Assembly: GCA_015067175.1 (NCBI GenBank)
Contig: SVMX01000009.1
Span: 62,001-126,000, forward strand
DNA from: Oscillospiraceae bacterium
GTDB lineage: Bacteria; Bacillota; Clostridia; Oscillospirales; Ruminococcaceae
Reading direction: 5' to 3'
Length of the DNA stretch: 64,000 bases
Numbering within the stretch: position 1 is the first letter of the stretch; each line of letters opens with the position of its first letter. Both the position numbers and the translations under genes were made by a program. A model generated the notes under the pieces. The model was not told the origin of the DNA, did not search any database, and was given only the letters and a program-made list of their open reading frames with translations. This document shows positions 8,984 through 17,959 of this stretch, one piece after another.

Positions 8984-9481
8984 TTAGTCAAGCTCGAATG
9001 CAGTGAGTGCGCGGTCGAGCTTCTTCTTTACCGTTGACAGCGAAATTCCCGTATACTGCGCTATCTCGTCGGTCTTGAACTTTCCGCCGACATAAAGCGA
9101 GAGGACAAGCCTTTCTGTATCGGGCAGGCGATTAAGCTCCTGCTTTATATCAACACCGTCTGTGTTTTTGCGCACACGTTTTTCGTCATAAGTTATTTCT
9201 ATACCGTCTGCGGCATATTCCTTGAACTTCATTTTAATCGCGCCGCAAAGGTGCTTCATGATAAAATGACGGAAAGCGCCCTCGTTGTGCAGCTTTCCTA
9301 TAGAGGAAAATGTAGTCCTCACTGCGGCGGTAACAGCCTCAACTGCGTCAGCGTCGTTTGCGAGAGAATAAAAGGCGGTGTAATACATCTCGCGGTAAAT
9401 GGTTTCGTAAAGGCGCGCAAAGGCTTTCATGCCGCCGTTTGCCGCCATCTCCTGAAGCTCTCTGTATTCCTGCTTGTCCAA
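8984..9481 (-). CDS. RNA polymerase sigma factor, sigma-70 (ECF-like)
   Basis: 165 aa. Region 2-like helix at residues 15-80 (MYYTAFYSLANDADAVEAVTAA) and a clear region 4 helix-turn-helix at the C-terminus (LVLSLYVGGKFKTDEIAQY then GISLSTVKKKLDRAL). The region 2 core is weak compared with standard ECF factors. It precedes the 710-aa membrane protein by 20 bp and follows a hypothetical gene by 22 bp, so it is probably in the aspS-GNAT-hypothetical-sigma-partner string on the minus strand. Likely controlled by the membrane partner. Confidence 0.8.
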   Translation of the reverse strand: MDKQEYRELQEMAANGGMKAFARLYETIYREMYYTAFYSLANDADAVEAVTAAVRTTFSSIGKLHNEGAFRHFIMKHLCGAIKMKFKEYAADGIEITYDEKRVRKNTDGVDIKQELNRLPDTERLVLSLYVGGKFKTDEIAQYTGISLSTVKKKLDRALTAFELD

Positions 9482-9503
9482 TGCTTTACCGCCCTTCGTT
9501 GTT

Positions 9504-9860
9504 TTATGCTCTGTATAAAATGCTGAGGTCGCTGTCGATAAAGCCGACTGCGACAGCTTTGTATTGCTTCAGCTTGTCCGCGTATGCTCCGTTTTGGAGG
9601 TAGTCCGCAATAAGCTGCTCGGCTTCTTCAAGAAATTCATTCCATTCGACTGCTCTTTCAAGTGTAAACGGCGCGTCGCGTAAGGCAAGCACCTCGTCGC
9701 ATGCCCAGTCGGGGTCGTCCTCGTCAAAGCTTCCCGCGCCAACAAATTCTATCGACCATTTGTCGCCGCCGTCTTCATAAAGATTGAAGCAGACAGCCTT
9801 TATCTCCTCGGAAAGCTCGTTATGAAGAATGCCGTCGAGCCAATCGTGAAATGCCGTCAT
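9504..9860 (-). CDS. Hypothetical acidic protein (118 aa)
   Basis: Strong ribosome site (AGGAGGACGGA before ATG 9860). Very acidic; pattern KAVCFNLYEDGGDKWSIEFVGAG followed by DPDWACDEV and a helical C-terminus resembles small immunity-like or DUF-type proteins, but I do not recognise the family. It sits between a GNAT and the sigma factor in one direction with gaps of 9 and 22 bp. Confidence 0.6.
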   Translation of the reverse strand: MTAFHDWLDGILHNELSEEIKAVCFNLYEDGGDKWSIEFVGAGSFDEDDPDWACDEVLALRDAPFTLERAVEWNEFLEEAEQLIADYLQNGAYADKLKQYKAVAVGFIDSDLSILYRA

Positions 9861-9869
9861 TCCGTCCTC

Positions 9870-10400
9870 CTAAAGCTCTATCCAAAAACGCTTTGTGGGC
9901 TTTCCGTTTGCCGTGGTGACACGCTCAAAAACGCCGCCGTTTGAAAGTATCGTGCGCTCGCTTGGAATGTTGTCGTCATCGCAGCAGATAAGCACGCGGG
10001 AAAGTCCCAGTTTTCTGCATTTTTTTAAGTTCAGCCTCAGTATCTCTCTGCCGTAGCCCTTTTGCCTGTCGCTTGGGCGCACCGAGTAGCCGATGTGTCC
10101 TGCCCATTCGCTCAGCGCCGAATTGTTAAGGTTATGGCGCAGGTCTGTTATGCCTATCAGCCTGTTGTCGAATACTCTCACGGCAAGATAGGTATCTGAG
10201 GGAACATAGCCCTCTGGGCAGCTTTCTTCCGAAGCAAGCCGCTCTACCTCGGCGAGCCACTCCTCTGCACTTTCGCATTTGCGCAGATTTCCGCAGCCAC
10301 CCATGCATTCCGTAGGGTCGTTTTCGAGAAATTCTCTGCGGAACTGCATTATCTGACCCGCGTAAAGCTCGCTGGGTCTTAAAAGTCTAATTTCGTACAT
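9870..10400 (-). CDS. GNAT family N-acetyltransferase
   Basis: 176 aa. The acetyl-CoA-binding core is visible: AVRVFDNRLIGITDLRHNLN, then GHIGYSVRPSDRQKGYGREILRLNLKKCRKLGLSRVLICC with the Q/RxxGxG/A loop (RQKGYG), and a C-terminal SERTILSNGGVFERV. The N-terminal Cys-rich stretch (MGGCGNLRKCESAEEW) is unusual for the family. Starts 44 bp after aspS; the ribosome site is weak, suggesting coupling to aspS transcription. Substrate unknown. Confidence 0.85.
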   Translation of the reverse strand: MYEIRLLRPSELYAGQIMQFRREFLENDPTECMGGCGNLRKCESAEEWLAEVERLASEESCPEGYVPSDTYLAVRVFDNRLIGITDLRHNLNNSALSEWAGHIGYSVRPSDRQKGYGREILRLNLKKCRKLGLSRVLICCDDDNIPSERTILSNGGVFERVTTANGKPTKRFWIEL

Positions 10401-10444
10401 TTTAACTTAAAGCTGCGACAGAGCAAACTCTGCCGCAAGCCTTT

Positions 10445-12223
10445 TTATTCCTCTGTTTTTTCGATTATTGCAATACCAAGCTCCTTAAGCTGCTCGTCGG
10501 AAACGATAGACGGAGCCTCGCTCATAAGCTCACTTGCGTTCTGCACCTTGGGGAATGCAGTAACGTCACGCAGACTGTCGCAGCCGCACATAAGCATTGC
10601 AAGACGGTCGAGACCGATACCTGCGCCGCCGTGGGGAGGTGCACCGTACTTGTAAGCGTCAACAAGGAAGCCGAACTTTGCGTCTATCTCTTCCTTTGTA
10701 AGACCCAGCAGCTCGAACATTCTCTGCTGCAGCTCGTAGTCTGTGATACGGATAGAGCCGCTGGACAGCTCAACGCCGTTCAGAACAAGGTCATAAGCCT
10801 TTGCGCGAACCTTTTCCTTGTCTGTTTCGAGATATTCGAGGCATTCGTCCATAGGCATTGTGAAGGGGTGATGCATTGCGAGCCACTCGCCGCTTTCCTC
10901 GTCATACTCAAAGAAGGGGAATTCTGTTATCCACAGGAAGTTCCAGCCCTCGGGGATAATGTCGAGCTGCTTTGCAAGCTTTAATCTCAGCGCGCCGAGA
11001 ACGGGGAGCGTCACCTTGTTCTTGTCTGCAACGATAAGCGCAACGTCGCCCTTTTCGCAGCCGAGAGCCTTCAGGATAGCCTCAAGCTCGCCCTCTGCCA
11101 TGAACTTCTGGAAAGAGCAGTTAGGAGCGTCGTCAACCCATCTTACATAAGCAAGACCCTTTGCGCCGATACCGCGCACGAACTCTACCTGCTTGTCTAT
11201 CTCTTTTCTTGTCAGCTTGTCAGCAGCGCCTTTTGCAACGATACCGCGGACAGAGCCGCCGTTCGCGATAGCGTCTGTGAATACGCTGAAGCCGCAGCTC
11301 TTCACGATATCGGAGATATCGGTTATCTCCATGCCAAAGCGTGTGTCGGGCTTATCGGAGCCGTAGCGCTCCATAGCCTCGTTATAGGTCAGTCTGGGCA
11401 GGGGAGTGGGAATATCCACATTCAGCACCTGCTTGTAAAGGCGCTGTACAAAGCCCTCCAGCATTTCGAGGATATCCTCAACGTCAACAAAGGACATCTC
11501 AAGGTCTATCTGAGTAAACTCAGGCTGACGGTCTGCACGAAGATCCTCATCACGGAAGCAGCGTGCAAGCTGGATATATCTGTCCATGCCCGAGATCATC
11601 AGAAGCTGCTTGTAGATCTGGGGGGACTGGGGAAGAGCATAGAACTTGCCGTTGTGGATACGGCTGGGAACGATGTAGTCACGCGCACCCTCGGGAGTGG
11701 ACTTTATCATCATGGGAGTTTCTATCTCATAGAAACGGTTTTCGTAGAAATATTCACGTGCGCACTTTGCAACCTCGTGACGCATTTTGAGATTATCCTG
11801 AAGCGGCTTTCTGCGCAGATCAAGGTAACGGTGCTTCAGACGAAGCTCCTCGTTTGTCTTGCAGTTATCAACTATCTCAAAGGGAGTTGTCTGGGACTTC
11901 GAGAGTATACGAAGCTCTGTAACCATAATTTCAAGGTTACCTGTCTTGATATCGTTGTTTACGCTCTCTCTTGCGCGCACGTTGCCCTTTACCATCAGAA
12001 CATACTCGGAGCGCACGGACTTTGCCTTTTCGAAAACGCTCTTTTCTGTGGTTTCGTCAAAAACAAGCTGAACGATACCTGTTGTATCGCGCAGATCTAT
12101 AAATATAAGACTGCCCTTGTCGCGCACTCTCTGAGTAAAGCCGCCGACAACGACCTCTTTAGCGTCGAGAGTTACCTCGCCGCAGTAATGTGTTCTTTTA
12201 AGACCCTGCATGGTGTCTGCCAT
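10445..12223 (-). CDS. aspS: Aspartyl-tRNA synthetase
   Basis: 592 aa from ATG 12223 (ribosome site AGAAAGGAT upstream; an in-frame ATG 33 bp further out lacks one). Class II synthetase: N-terminal OB-fold anticodon domain (GSLIFIDLRDTTGIVQLVF), motif 2 FRDEDLRADRQPEFTQIDLE, the bacterial GAD insertion (VRGIVAKGAADKLTRKEID), and motif 3 GAGIGLDRLAMLMCG. Charges tRNA-Asp (or tRNA-Asn too, if the non-discriminating form). First gene of the minus-strand string; promoter at 12273-12301. Confidence 0.97.
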   Translation of the reverse strand: MADTMQGLKRTHYCGEVTLDAKEVVVGGFTQRVRDKGSLIFIDLRDTTGIVQLVFDETTEKSVFEKAKSVRSEYVLMVKGNVRARESVNNDIKTGNLEIMVTELRILSKSQTTPFEIVDNCKTNEELRLKHRYLDLRRKPLQDNLKMRHEVAKCAREYFYENRFYEIETPMMIKSTPEGARDYIVPSRIHNGKFYALPQSPQIYKQLLMISGMDRYIQLARCFRDEDLRADRQPEFTQIDLEMSFVDVEDILEMLEGFVQRLYKQVLNVDIPTPLPRLTYNEAMERYGSDKPDTRFGMEITDISDIVKSCGFSVFTDAIANGGSVRGIVAKGAADKLTRKEIDKQVEFVRGIGAKGLAYVRWVDDAPNCSFQKFMAEGELEAILKALGCEKGDVALIVADKNKVTLPVLGALRLKLAKQLDIIPEGWNFLWITEFPFFEYDEESGEWLAMHHPFTMPMDECLEYLETDKEKVRAKAYDLVLNGVELSSGSIRITDYELQQRMFELLGLTKEEIDAKFGFLVDAYKYGAPPHGGAGIGLDRLAMLMCGCDSLRDVTAFPKVQNASELMSEAPSIVSDEQLKELGIAIIEKTEE

Positions 12224-12272
12224 AATTTTTATCCTTCTTTCTTTAAAAATAAGCAATGCTCATACATAAAAC

Positions 12273-12301
12273 ATTATATCATTTATTGTGTCATTTTTCA
12301 A
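12273..12301 (-). promoter_or_regulatory. Sigma-A promoter of aspS
   Basis: On the minus strand TTGAAA (12296-12301), 17 bp, TATAAT (12273-12278), about 50 bp before the aspS start. Confidence 0.75.
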
Positions 12302-12372
12302 GTAGAAATACGCTTTTTTTTAAGCAACTTGTCATATTGATATCATATTTTTACTTTTTCGCGTCAATCGGC

Positions 12373-12401
12373 TTGATTTATTGGCGGTTTTGGTGTACAA
12401 T
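12373..12401 (+). promoter_or_regulatory. Sigma-A promoter of the 12459 gene
   Basis: TTGATT (12373-12378), 17 bp, TACAAT (12396-12401). It lies back to back with the aspS promoter. Confidence 0.65.
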
Positions 12402-12458
12402 TAATTATATTGGTAAAAGGCGTTTTCAGCCGTATTATTAAGCAAAAAGGTAACAAGC

Positions 12459-12905
12459 ATGGATCTATACATAAAGCATTTTTCCGAGCTTACTGCTGCG
12501 GAACTGTACAGGATACTCCGCGCGAGGGCTGAGGTATTCGTTGTTGAGCAGAACTGTCCTTATCAGGACGTTGATAATAAGGACATAGGTGCATGGCACG
12601 TCTGGTTTGAGGACGAAAGCGGAATTGCCGCTTACTGCCGTGTGCTGGACAAGGGCGTTTCCTATCCGAATGATGGCTCTATCGGGCGCGTGATAACCAC
12701 AAAGCGCGGCTGCGGCCTCGGCTACAAGATTATGATGGAGGGAATACGCGTTGCAGAGGAGAAATTCTCTCAAGTTTCGCTCAGAATAAGCGCTCAGCAG
12801 TATGCACAGGGATTTTACGAGAAATGCGGCTTTGTCCGCGTATCAGAACCGTATTTAGAGGACGATATTCCTCATGTGGAGATGGTCAGATACAAAGAGA
12901 AATGA
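12459..12905 (+). CDS. ElaA-like GNAT acetyltransferase
   Basis: 148 aa. ElaA-type signature at the start: LYIKHFSELTAAELYRILR then RAEVFVVEQNCPYQDVDNKD, followed by SIGRVITTKRGCGLGYKIM (acetyl-CoA loop) and QQYAQGFYEKCGFV. These proteins are common single-domain acyltransferases of unknown substrate. AAAAAGGTAAC ribosome site before ATG 12459. Confidence 0.85.
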   Translation: MDLYIKHFSELTAAELYRILRARAEVFVVEQNCPYQDVDNKDIGAWHVWFEDESGIAAYCRVLDKGVSYPNDGSIGRVITTKRGCGLGYKIMMEGIRVAEEKFSQVSLRISAQQYAQGFYEKCGFVRVSEPYLEDDIPHVEMVRYKEK

Positions 12906-12954
12906 GAAATTATTATGCCGCCTTTGGCAGTATTAATAAAACTGAGGTGCAGAC

Positions 12955-14109
12955 ATGAAAACAGCAGCAGTGATATGCGAATACAACCCGTTCCATTACG
13001 GGCATAAATACCAGCTTGACAAGACGCGTGAGATGGGCGCTACCCACATCGTTGCGGTGATGAGCGGCAATTTTACTCAGCGCGGTGACGCGGCAATATT
13101 TGATAAATACGCGAGAGCAAGAGCGGCGCTGGAGAACGGTGCTGACCTCGTGCTGGAGCTTCCGACAAGGTTCAGTCTTTCGGCGGCGGAGGGCTTCGCA
13201 CGCGGCGCGGTGAGCATTATTGAGGCGCTCGGCTGCGTGGATATGTTGTCATTTGGCTCGGAAAGCGGAGATATCGCGGCGCTGAAAGAGGCGGCAGGCG
13301 CGTCGGAGTACGCTATCCACACTGATGAGTTCCACGAGCTTATGCGAAAGGGTGAAACATTCCCCTCGGCACTTGCGAAAACGGTCAAGAATTACTACAC
13401 CGATGATGTGTACGAGGTGCTGAGTTCCCCGAATAACACACTTGCTGTAGAGTACATCAAGGCGCTCGACGACATCGGCAGCATGATCGAGCCTGTGACC
13501 ATACAGCGAAACGGCGCTGACCACGACAGCGACGAGGAAACCGCCATGTTTGCAAGTGCCTCGCTGATACGCAAAAAGATACTTTCGGGCGGCGATTATT
13601 CGGAGTTTGCGCCTGTTTTGAATGAGCCTTGTGCGGATATCCACAGGCTTGAAACGGCGATACTTTCAAAGCTTCGCACCATGAAGCCCGCCGACTTAGA
13701 GTGCGTTTATGACGCAGCGCAGGGACTCGGCGAAAGGCTTTACAAGGCAGTGCGCCGTGCTTGCAGCCTTGACGAGCTGTATTTTCTCACAAAGACCAAG
13801 CGCTACACTCTCGCAAGGATACGCCGTGCTGTGCTGTGCAGCTTCCTTGATATCGATAAAAAGCAGCTTCGCGAGCCGATAGCGTATATCCGCATACTCG
13901 GCATGAACTCACGTGGCAGAGAGATACTCTCCGCGGCGCAGTGCGGACTTCCTATAGACACATCGCTTAAAAATCTCATGAAGCAGAGCCGCGAGGCGCA
14001 CCGTCAGGGTGCATTTGAGGAGCGCTGGGGCGATATCTATTCGCTTGCGTTTGAAAAGCCGCGCCCTTGCGGATATGAGTTTACAGCAAAGCCTGTAATT
14101 ATTGAATAA
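12955..14109 (+). CDS. tmcAL: tRNA(Met) cytidine acetate ligase
   Basis: 384 aa, nucleotidyltransferase fold. N-terminal AVICEYNPFHYGHKYQLDK carries the HxGH-type signature, then AVMSGNFTQRGDAAIFDK. This family (DUF795) was shown in Bacillus to adenylate acetate and acetylate C34 of elongator tRNA-Met. ATG 12955 with CTGAGGTG upstream. Lies 49 bp after the GNAT; likely co-transcribed. Confidence 0.85.
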   Translation: MKTAAVICEYNPFHYGHKYQLDKTREMGATHIVAVMSGNFTQRGDAAIFDKYARARAALENGADLVLELPTRFSLSAAEGFARGAVSIIEALGCVDMLSFGSESGDIAALKEAAGASEYAIHTDEFHELMRKGETFPSALAKTVKNYYTDDVYEVLSSPNNTLAVEYIKALDDIGSMIEPVTIQRNGADHDSDEETAMFASASLIRKKILSGGDYSEFAPVLNEPCADIHRLETAILSKLRTMKPADLECVYDAAQGLGERLYKAVRRACSLDELYFLTKTKRYTLARIRRAVLCSFLDIDKKQLREPIAYIRILGMNSRGREILSAAQCGLPIDTSLKNLMKQSREAHRQGAFEERWGDIYSLAFEKPRPCGYEFTAKPVIIE

Positions 14110-14142
14110 TGCTGACATAAAATATATCGGAGGACATAAAAA

Positions 14143-15102
14143 ATGGTAACAATAACAGAGATACAGTACAAGAACTTCGGCAGATGCCTTGAAATGAAGA
14201 ACGGCACCGCGACCGTTGTGGTAACGCTTGACATCGGCCCACGCATCATTTCCTATCATCTCAACGGCAGGGATAATATACTTTTGGAGGACGAACAGCG
14301 CGTATTCTTCGAGCGCGGCGAGTCTTTCAAGGAGTATTTCGGCGAGGATAAGACATGGTATATCTACGGCGGACACAGGCTTTGGAGTAGTCCCGAGAGT
14401 ATGCCTCACAGCTATGTCCCCGATAACGACCCTGTGGAATATTCCGTTCTTGACAGCGGCAGCAATGAAAAGAGCGTATCGCTGACGCCTCTGCCCACAA
14501 GAACAGGTCAGCAGCATAACATAATAATATCGCTTGATAATGACAGCTCGCGCGTTAAGGTCGTGCATAATATCAAAAATGTTTCGGGTGCAATAGTAAC
14601 TCTCGCGCCGTGGCCTATGACGGTGTGCAGTGCAGGCGGTGTTGAGATATTCCCTCAGAGCACAAAGGACAACGGTCTGCTTTCCAATCGCAGAAATGTA
14701 TTCTGGAGCTACTCCGACATCAACGACCCGCGGTTTTTCCTCGGAAATAAATACGGCACGCTGAAGCAGGTGCCTGACAGCGAGGGTAAGTTCAAGATAG
14801 GCATGAACAACGAGGACGGCTGGGCAGCTTATATCAACAAGGGGCAGATATTCCTGAAGAATTTTGATATGAATATTGACGGCGAATATCCCGATTTCGG
14901 CTGCAATTTCGAGACTTTCACAAACGGAATCTTTCTCGAGTGCGAGAGCCTCGGCGAGCTGAAAACGCTCAAAAACGGACAGTCGACAAGCATCACTGAG
15001 GAGTGGGAGCTTATCGAATGCAGCGACAGCTTCGACCATCGAAACGAGGACAGCATTGACGAGTTTGTAAAGAAATACGACCTGCGCAACAGAATAGGCT
15101 GA
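14143..15102 (+). CDS. Hypothetical protein, galactose-mutarotase-like beta-sandwich (DUF4380-like)
   Basis: 319 aa without signal peptide. The pattern of an N-terminal 'Y-x-N-F-G-R-C' strand, LDIGPRIISYHLNGRDNIL, then YGGHRLWSSPESMPHSY and a long beta-rich body resembles mutarotase-like carbohydrate-binding proteins (LGA-R-I..., GGHRLW). Such domains bind or epimerise sugars, but whether catalytic residues are kept cannot be told. GGAGGACAT ribosome site before ATG 14143. Follows tmcAL by 33 bp. Confidence 0.6.
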   Translation: MVTITEIQYKNFGRCLEMKNGTATVVVTLDIGPRIISYHLNGRDNILLEDEQRVFFERGESFKEYFGEDKTWYIYGGHRLWSSPESMPHSYVPDNDPVEYSVLDSGSNEKSVSLTPLPTRTGQQHNIIISLDNDSSRVKVVHNIKNVSGAIVTLAPWPMTVCSAGGVEIFPQSTKDNGLLSNRRNVFWSYSDINDPRFFLGNKYGTLKQVPDSEGKFKIGMNNEDGWAAYINKGQIFLKNFDMNIDGEYPDFGCNFETFTNGIFLECESLGELKTLKNGQSTSITEEWELIECSDSFDHRNEDSIDEFVKKYDLRNRIG

Positions 15103-15234
15103 CAGCTGTATGTGGCGCACACTTCATGAAGCACAAATAAGTGTGTTTCAGCGGAATGATTCGATATATCGCCGCAGGCGACACCGAAATTCCTCATTCC
15201 TCACTCCTAATTCCTAATATAAAAAGGAGCAGCT

Positions 15235-16581
15235 ATGACCCTTTATGAGCAGCTTCGCGAGAAGCACAGACTATTTATCTACCACAGCTACGAGTTTTTG
15301 AGAGAGGACGAAAAGAACGTTCTGCGCTTTCATTTTTCGATAGACGAATATCATTTCTATCCGCAGTGGACTTGGGATTTTGAGAGCTTAGATAACTGTA
15401 ACATAACGCTTATTGACGAGCTTGCGTTTTCGCTCGGCATGGCGGAGCTTGTTTCCTACTGGAAGTGCGCGTGCTGTCCCGAGGTGGAGGTGCGCTGCGG
15501 TGCGCTTACCGAGTGGCAGAAAAACTGGTGGAAAAAGCTTTATTGGGGCGGGCTTGGCGAGTTTTTCTATCGCAACGGTATCACTCCCGACTTTGACGGA
15601 TTTATGAACATAACCGCCCCCGCAACTATCGAGCGCCGCGCGTTTTACGGCAGAGGGTGCGAACTCAGCGGAATACTTGTTCCGATAGGCGGCGGCAAGG
15701 ACAGCGTGGTGTCCGTGGAGCTTCTCAAAAAGCACGGTGCGGATATTCACCCATACATCATAAATCCGCGCGGCGCGACCCTCGGCTGTGTTGAGGCGGC
15801 TGGTATCTCCTCCGACAAGACGGTGGGAGTGCGCCGCACCATTGACAAAACGCTGCTTGAATTAAACAAGCAGGGCTACCTCAACGGCCACACGCCGTTT
15901 TCGGCGGTGGTGGCTTTCTCGGCAGAGCTTTTCGCGGCTATGAGGGGGCTTAAATACATCGCGCTCTCAAATGAAAGCAGCGCGAATGAGGCTTATGTTG
16001 ACGGCACGACTATCAATCATCAGTACAGCAAATCTACCGAGTTTGAGCGCGACTTCCGCGAATACTGTGAGCATATCTTTGGCAGCATTGCACAGAACGC
16101 ATATCCCGAGTATTTCTCACTTTTGCGCCCGTGGAGCGAGTGGCAGATAGCGCGGGAATTTGTGAAATATCCGCAGTATTTCGGGGTGTTTCAGAGCTGC
16201 AATCTCGGCAGCAAGACGGACGTGTGGTGCGGCGAGTGCGCAAAGTGCCTTTACGTTTATATCCTGCTTTCGGCGTTTCTTGATGATAAAACGCTCACGA
16301 AGATATTCGGCTGCAATATGCTGGAGAAATCGGAGCTTCACGAGATGTTTGACGGACTGGTGCTTGACGGCGAGGATAAGCCGTTTGAGTGCGTAGGCAC
16401 GCGCGATGAGATAAGGCTGTCGCTTGATATGGCGCTGAAAATGCGCGGTGCGAGTGCTCCGGCGCTGCTTAAAAGATACTATGGATTCCGCGAGATAGGC
16501 GGATTTGATATTCCCGATCTGACTAAATTCTTTGACGAGGACAATTTTGTGCCCGAGGAATTTTTGTATTTGCTGAAATAA
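15235..16581 (+). CDS. murL: UDP-MurNAc-L-Ala-L-Glu epimerase, MurL family
   Basis: 448 aa. Features match the MurL family described in Xanthomonas: WWKKLYWGGLGEFFYRNGI, the PP-loop-like VPIGGGKDSVVSVELLKK, the AAGISSDKT segment, ALSNESSANEA and a C-terminal WCGECAKC cysteine cluster. MurL uses ATP to invert the terminal L-Glu of UDP-MurNAc-L-Ala-L-Glu to D-Glu. The next gene, 20 bp downstream, encodes a MurD-like ligase, which is the MurD2 partner in the known system. AAAAGGAG ribosome site before ATG 15235. Together they can place D-Glu in peptidoglycan without glutamate racemase; whether the genome also has murI and ordinary murD is unknown here. Confidence 0.82.
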   Translation: MTLYEQLREKHRLFIYHSYEFLREDEKNVLRFHFSIDEYHFYPQWTWDFESLDNCNITLIDELAFSLGMAELVSYWKCACCPEVEVRCGALTEWQKNWWKKLYWGGLGEFFYRNGITPDFDGFMNITAPATIERRAFYGRGCELSGILVPIGGGKDSVVSVELLKKHGADIHPYIINPRGATLGCVEAAGISSDKTVGVRRTIDKTLLELNKQGYLNGHTPFSAVVAFSAELFAAMRGLKYIALSNESSANEAYVDGTTINHQYSKSTEFERDFREYCEHIFGSIAQNAYPEYFSLLRPWSEWQIAREFVKYPQYFGVFQSCNLGSKTDVWCGECAKCLYVYILLSAFLDDKTLTKIFGCNMLEKSELHEMFDGLVLDGEDKPFECVGTRDEIRLSLDMALKMRGASAPALLKRYYGFREIGGFDIPDLTKFFDEDNFVPEEFLYLLK

Positions 16582-16601
16582 ACACGGATTTATGAGGTGT
16601 T

Positions 16602-17912
16602 ATGGATATTAATGTTTTAAAGCCCTTTTTCGAGGGCAAGCGCTGTGCTATCCTAGGCTTTGGCCGAGAGGGCAGAGTGTGGCTCAGTATACTGAAAAAG
16701 CTTAACTGCTGTGCCGAGATAGCGATAGCGGATATGAACGAGGTGCAGGCAGATGGCGTTACGCTTCTTTGCGGTGAGGATTACCTTGACAGAGCAAAGG
16801 AATACGACCTGCTGCTGCAATCTCCGGGTGTTATCATCAAGGATAAGCTGAATGCAGAGGAGAAGTCCAAGATACTCACCCAGACGGAACTGCTTTTAAG
16901 GCTGCGCCCATGCAAGATCATCGGAATAACAGGAACAAAGGGCAAAAGCACAACGTCATCGCTGATACATCATTTCCTTAAAGCAAGCGGCGCAGAAACT
17001 ATGCTTATCGGAAATATCGGCGTGCCGCCGCTTGAGCGCTTTGAGGAGATGACTCCCGAAACGGTTGCGGTGTGCGAGCTATCCTGCCATCAGCTTGAAT
17101 TTGTGAAACATTCGCCCGAGATATCGGTGCTGCTGAATATATTCCCCGAGCATCTTGACCACTACACAGGGTTTGACGCATACAAAGCGGCAAAGGAGAA
17201 TATATGGCGCTGTCAGCGTGAGGGTGACACCGCGATAATCAATGCGGATATCATGCCCGAAAAGACGGTCGGAAAGGTTATCTCGGCGTCCTTTGGCGGC
17301 AGTGCGGATATCATGACGGACGGCGGCGATATAACGCTCTGTGACCGTGTTATTCCTGCTTGTGATATAGACACAAGGCTTCGCGGAAAGCATAATGTTT
17401 ACAATATCGCGGTTGCGCTTAAAGCGGCAGCTTTAGGCGGCGCGGATATCGAAAAAAGCCTTGCGTCACTGCCCGATTTTGGCGGACTTCCTCACAGGCT
17501 CGAATATGTTGCGACAGTGGGCGGCGTGGAATATATCAACGACAGCATATGCACTATCCCCGAGGCTGCGATAGCAGCTGTGCAGGCGTTCCCCGACGGA
17601 GCGGATTGTGTTATCGTCGGCGGAATGGAGCGCGGTATCCCGTATGAAAAGCTGACGGATTTCCTCAATACGGGCGCGGTAGATAACGTTATACTGCTTC
17701 CCGATACAGGGGAGAGGATAGCGAAGGCTATAACAAATACTTCGATAAATGTTGTGATGGCAACAGGGCTTCCCGATGCGGTAAAAGCTGCGCATAAGCT
17801 TGCAAAACGCAGGGTCATTCTTTGTCCCGCGGCGGCAAGCTACGGCTTTTACAAGAATTTTGAGGAGCGCGGACAGCATTTCAAGGAGCTTGTCAATGCG
17901 CTGAAAACATAA
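16602..17912 (+). CDS. murD2: UDP-MurNAc-L-Ala L-glutamate ligase, MurD2-type Mur ligase
   Basis: 436 aa. N-terminal Rossmann region (AILGFGREGRVWLSILKK), ATP loop ITGTKGKSTTSSLIHHFLK, GNIGVPPLERF, the LNIFPEHLDHYTGFDAYKAAKENI Mur-ligase centre (in two runs: LNIFPEHLDHY and FDAYKAAK), and a C-terminal domain with LPHRLEYVATVGGVEYINDS. These make it a MurD homologue; adjacency to murL argues for the L-Glu-adding MurD2 version rather than the housekeeping D-Glu enzyme. Ends just before a terminator. Confidence 0.82.
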   Translation: MDINVLKPFFEGKRCAILGFGREGRVWLSILKKLNCCAEIAIADMNEVQADGVTLLCGEDYLDRAKEYDLLLQSPGVIIKDKLNAEEKSKILTQTELLLRLRPCKIIGITGTKGKSTTSSLIHHFLKASGAETMLIGNIGVPPLERFEEMTPETVAVCELSCHQLEFVKHSPEISVLLNIFPEHLDHYTGFDAYKAAKENIWRCQREGDTAIINADIMPEKTVGKVISASFGGSADIMTDGGDITLCDRVIPACDIDTRLRGKHNVYNIAVALKAAALGGADIEKSLASLPDFGGLPHRLEYVATVGGVEYINDSICTIPEAAIAAVQAFPDGADCVIVGGMERGIPYEKLTDFLNTGAVDNVILLPDTGERIAKAITNTSINVVMATGLPDAVKAAHKLAKRRVILCPAAASYGFYKNFEERGQHFKELVNALKT

Positions 17913-17917
17913 ATAAT

Positions 17918-17956
17918 AAACGCCGCTTTTCCTTTGTTGGAACAGCGGCGTTTCGT
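17918..17956. terminator. Bidirectional intrinsic terminator
   Basis: AAACGCCGCT (17918-17927) pairs with AGCGGCGTTT (17944-17953). It lies between murD2 and the convergent 17960 gene. Confidence 0.85.
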
Positions 17957-17959
17957 GTG

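Noticed and set aside
13909..15120. 403-aa minus-strand frame opposite tmcAL and the mutarotase-like gene
   Set aside because: Crosses two real genes and has no start signal.
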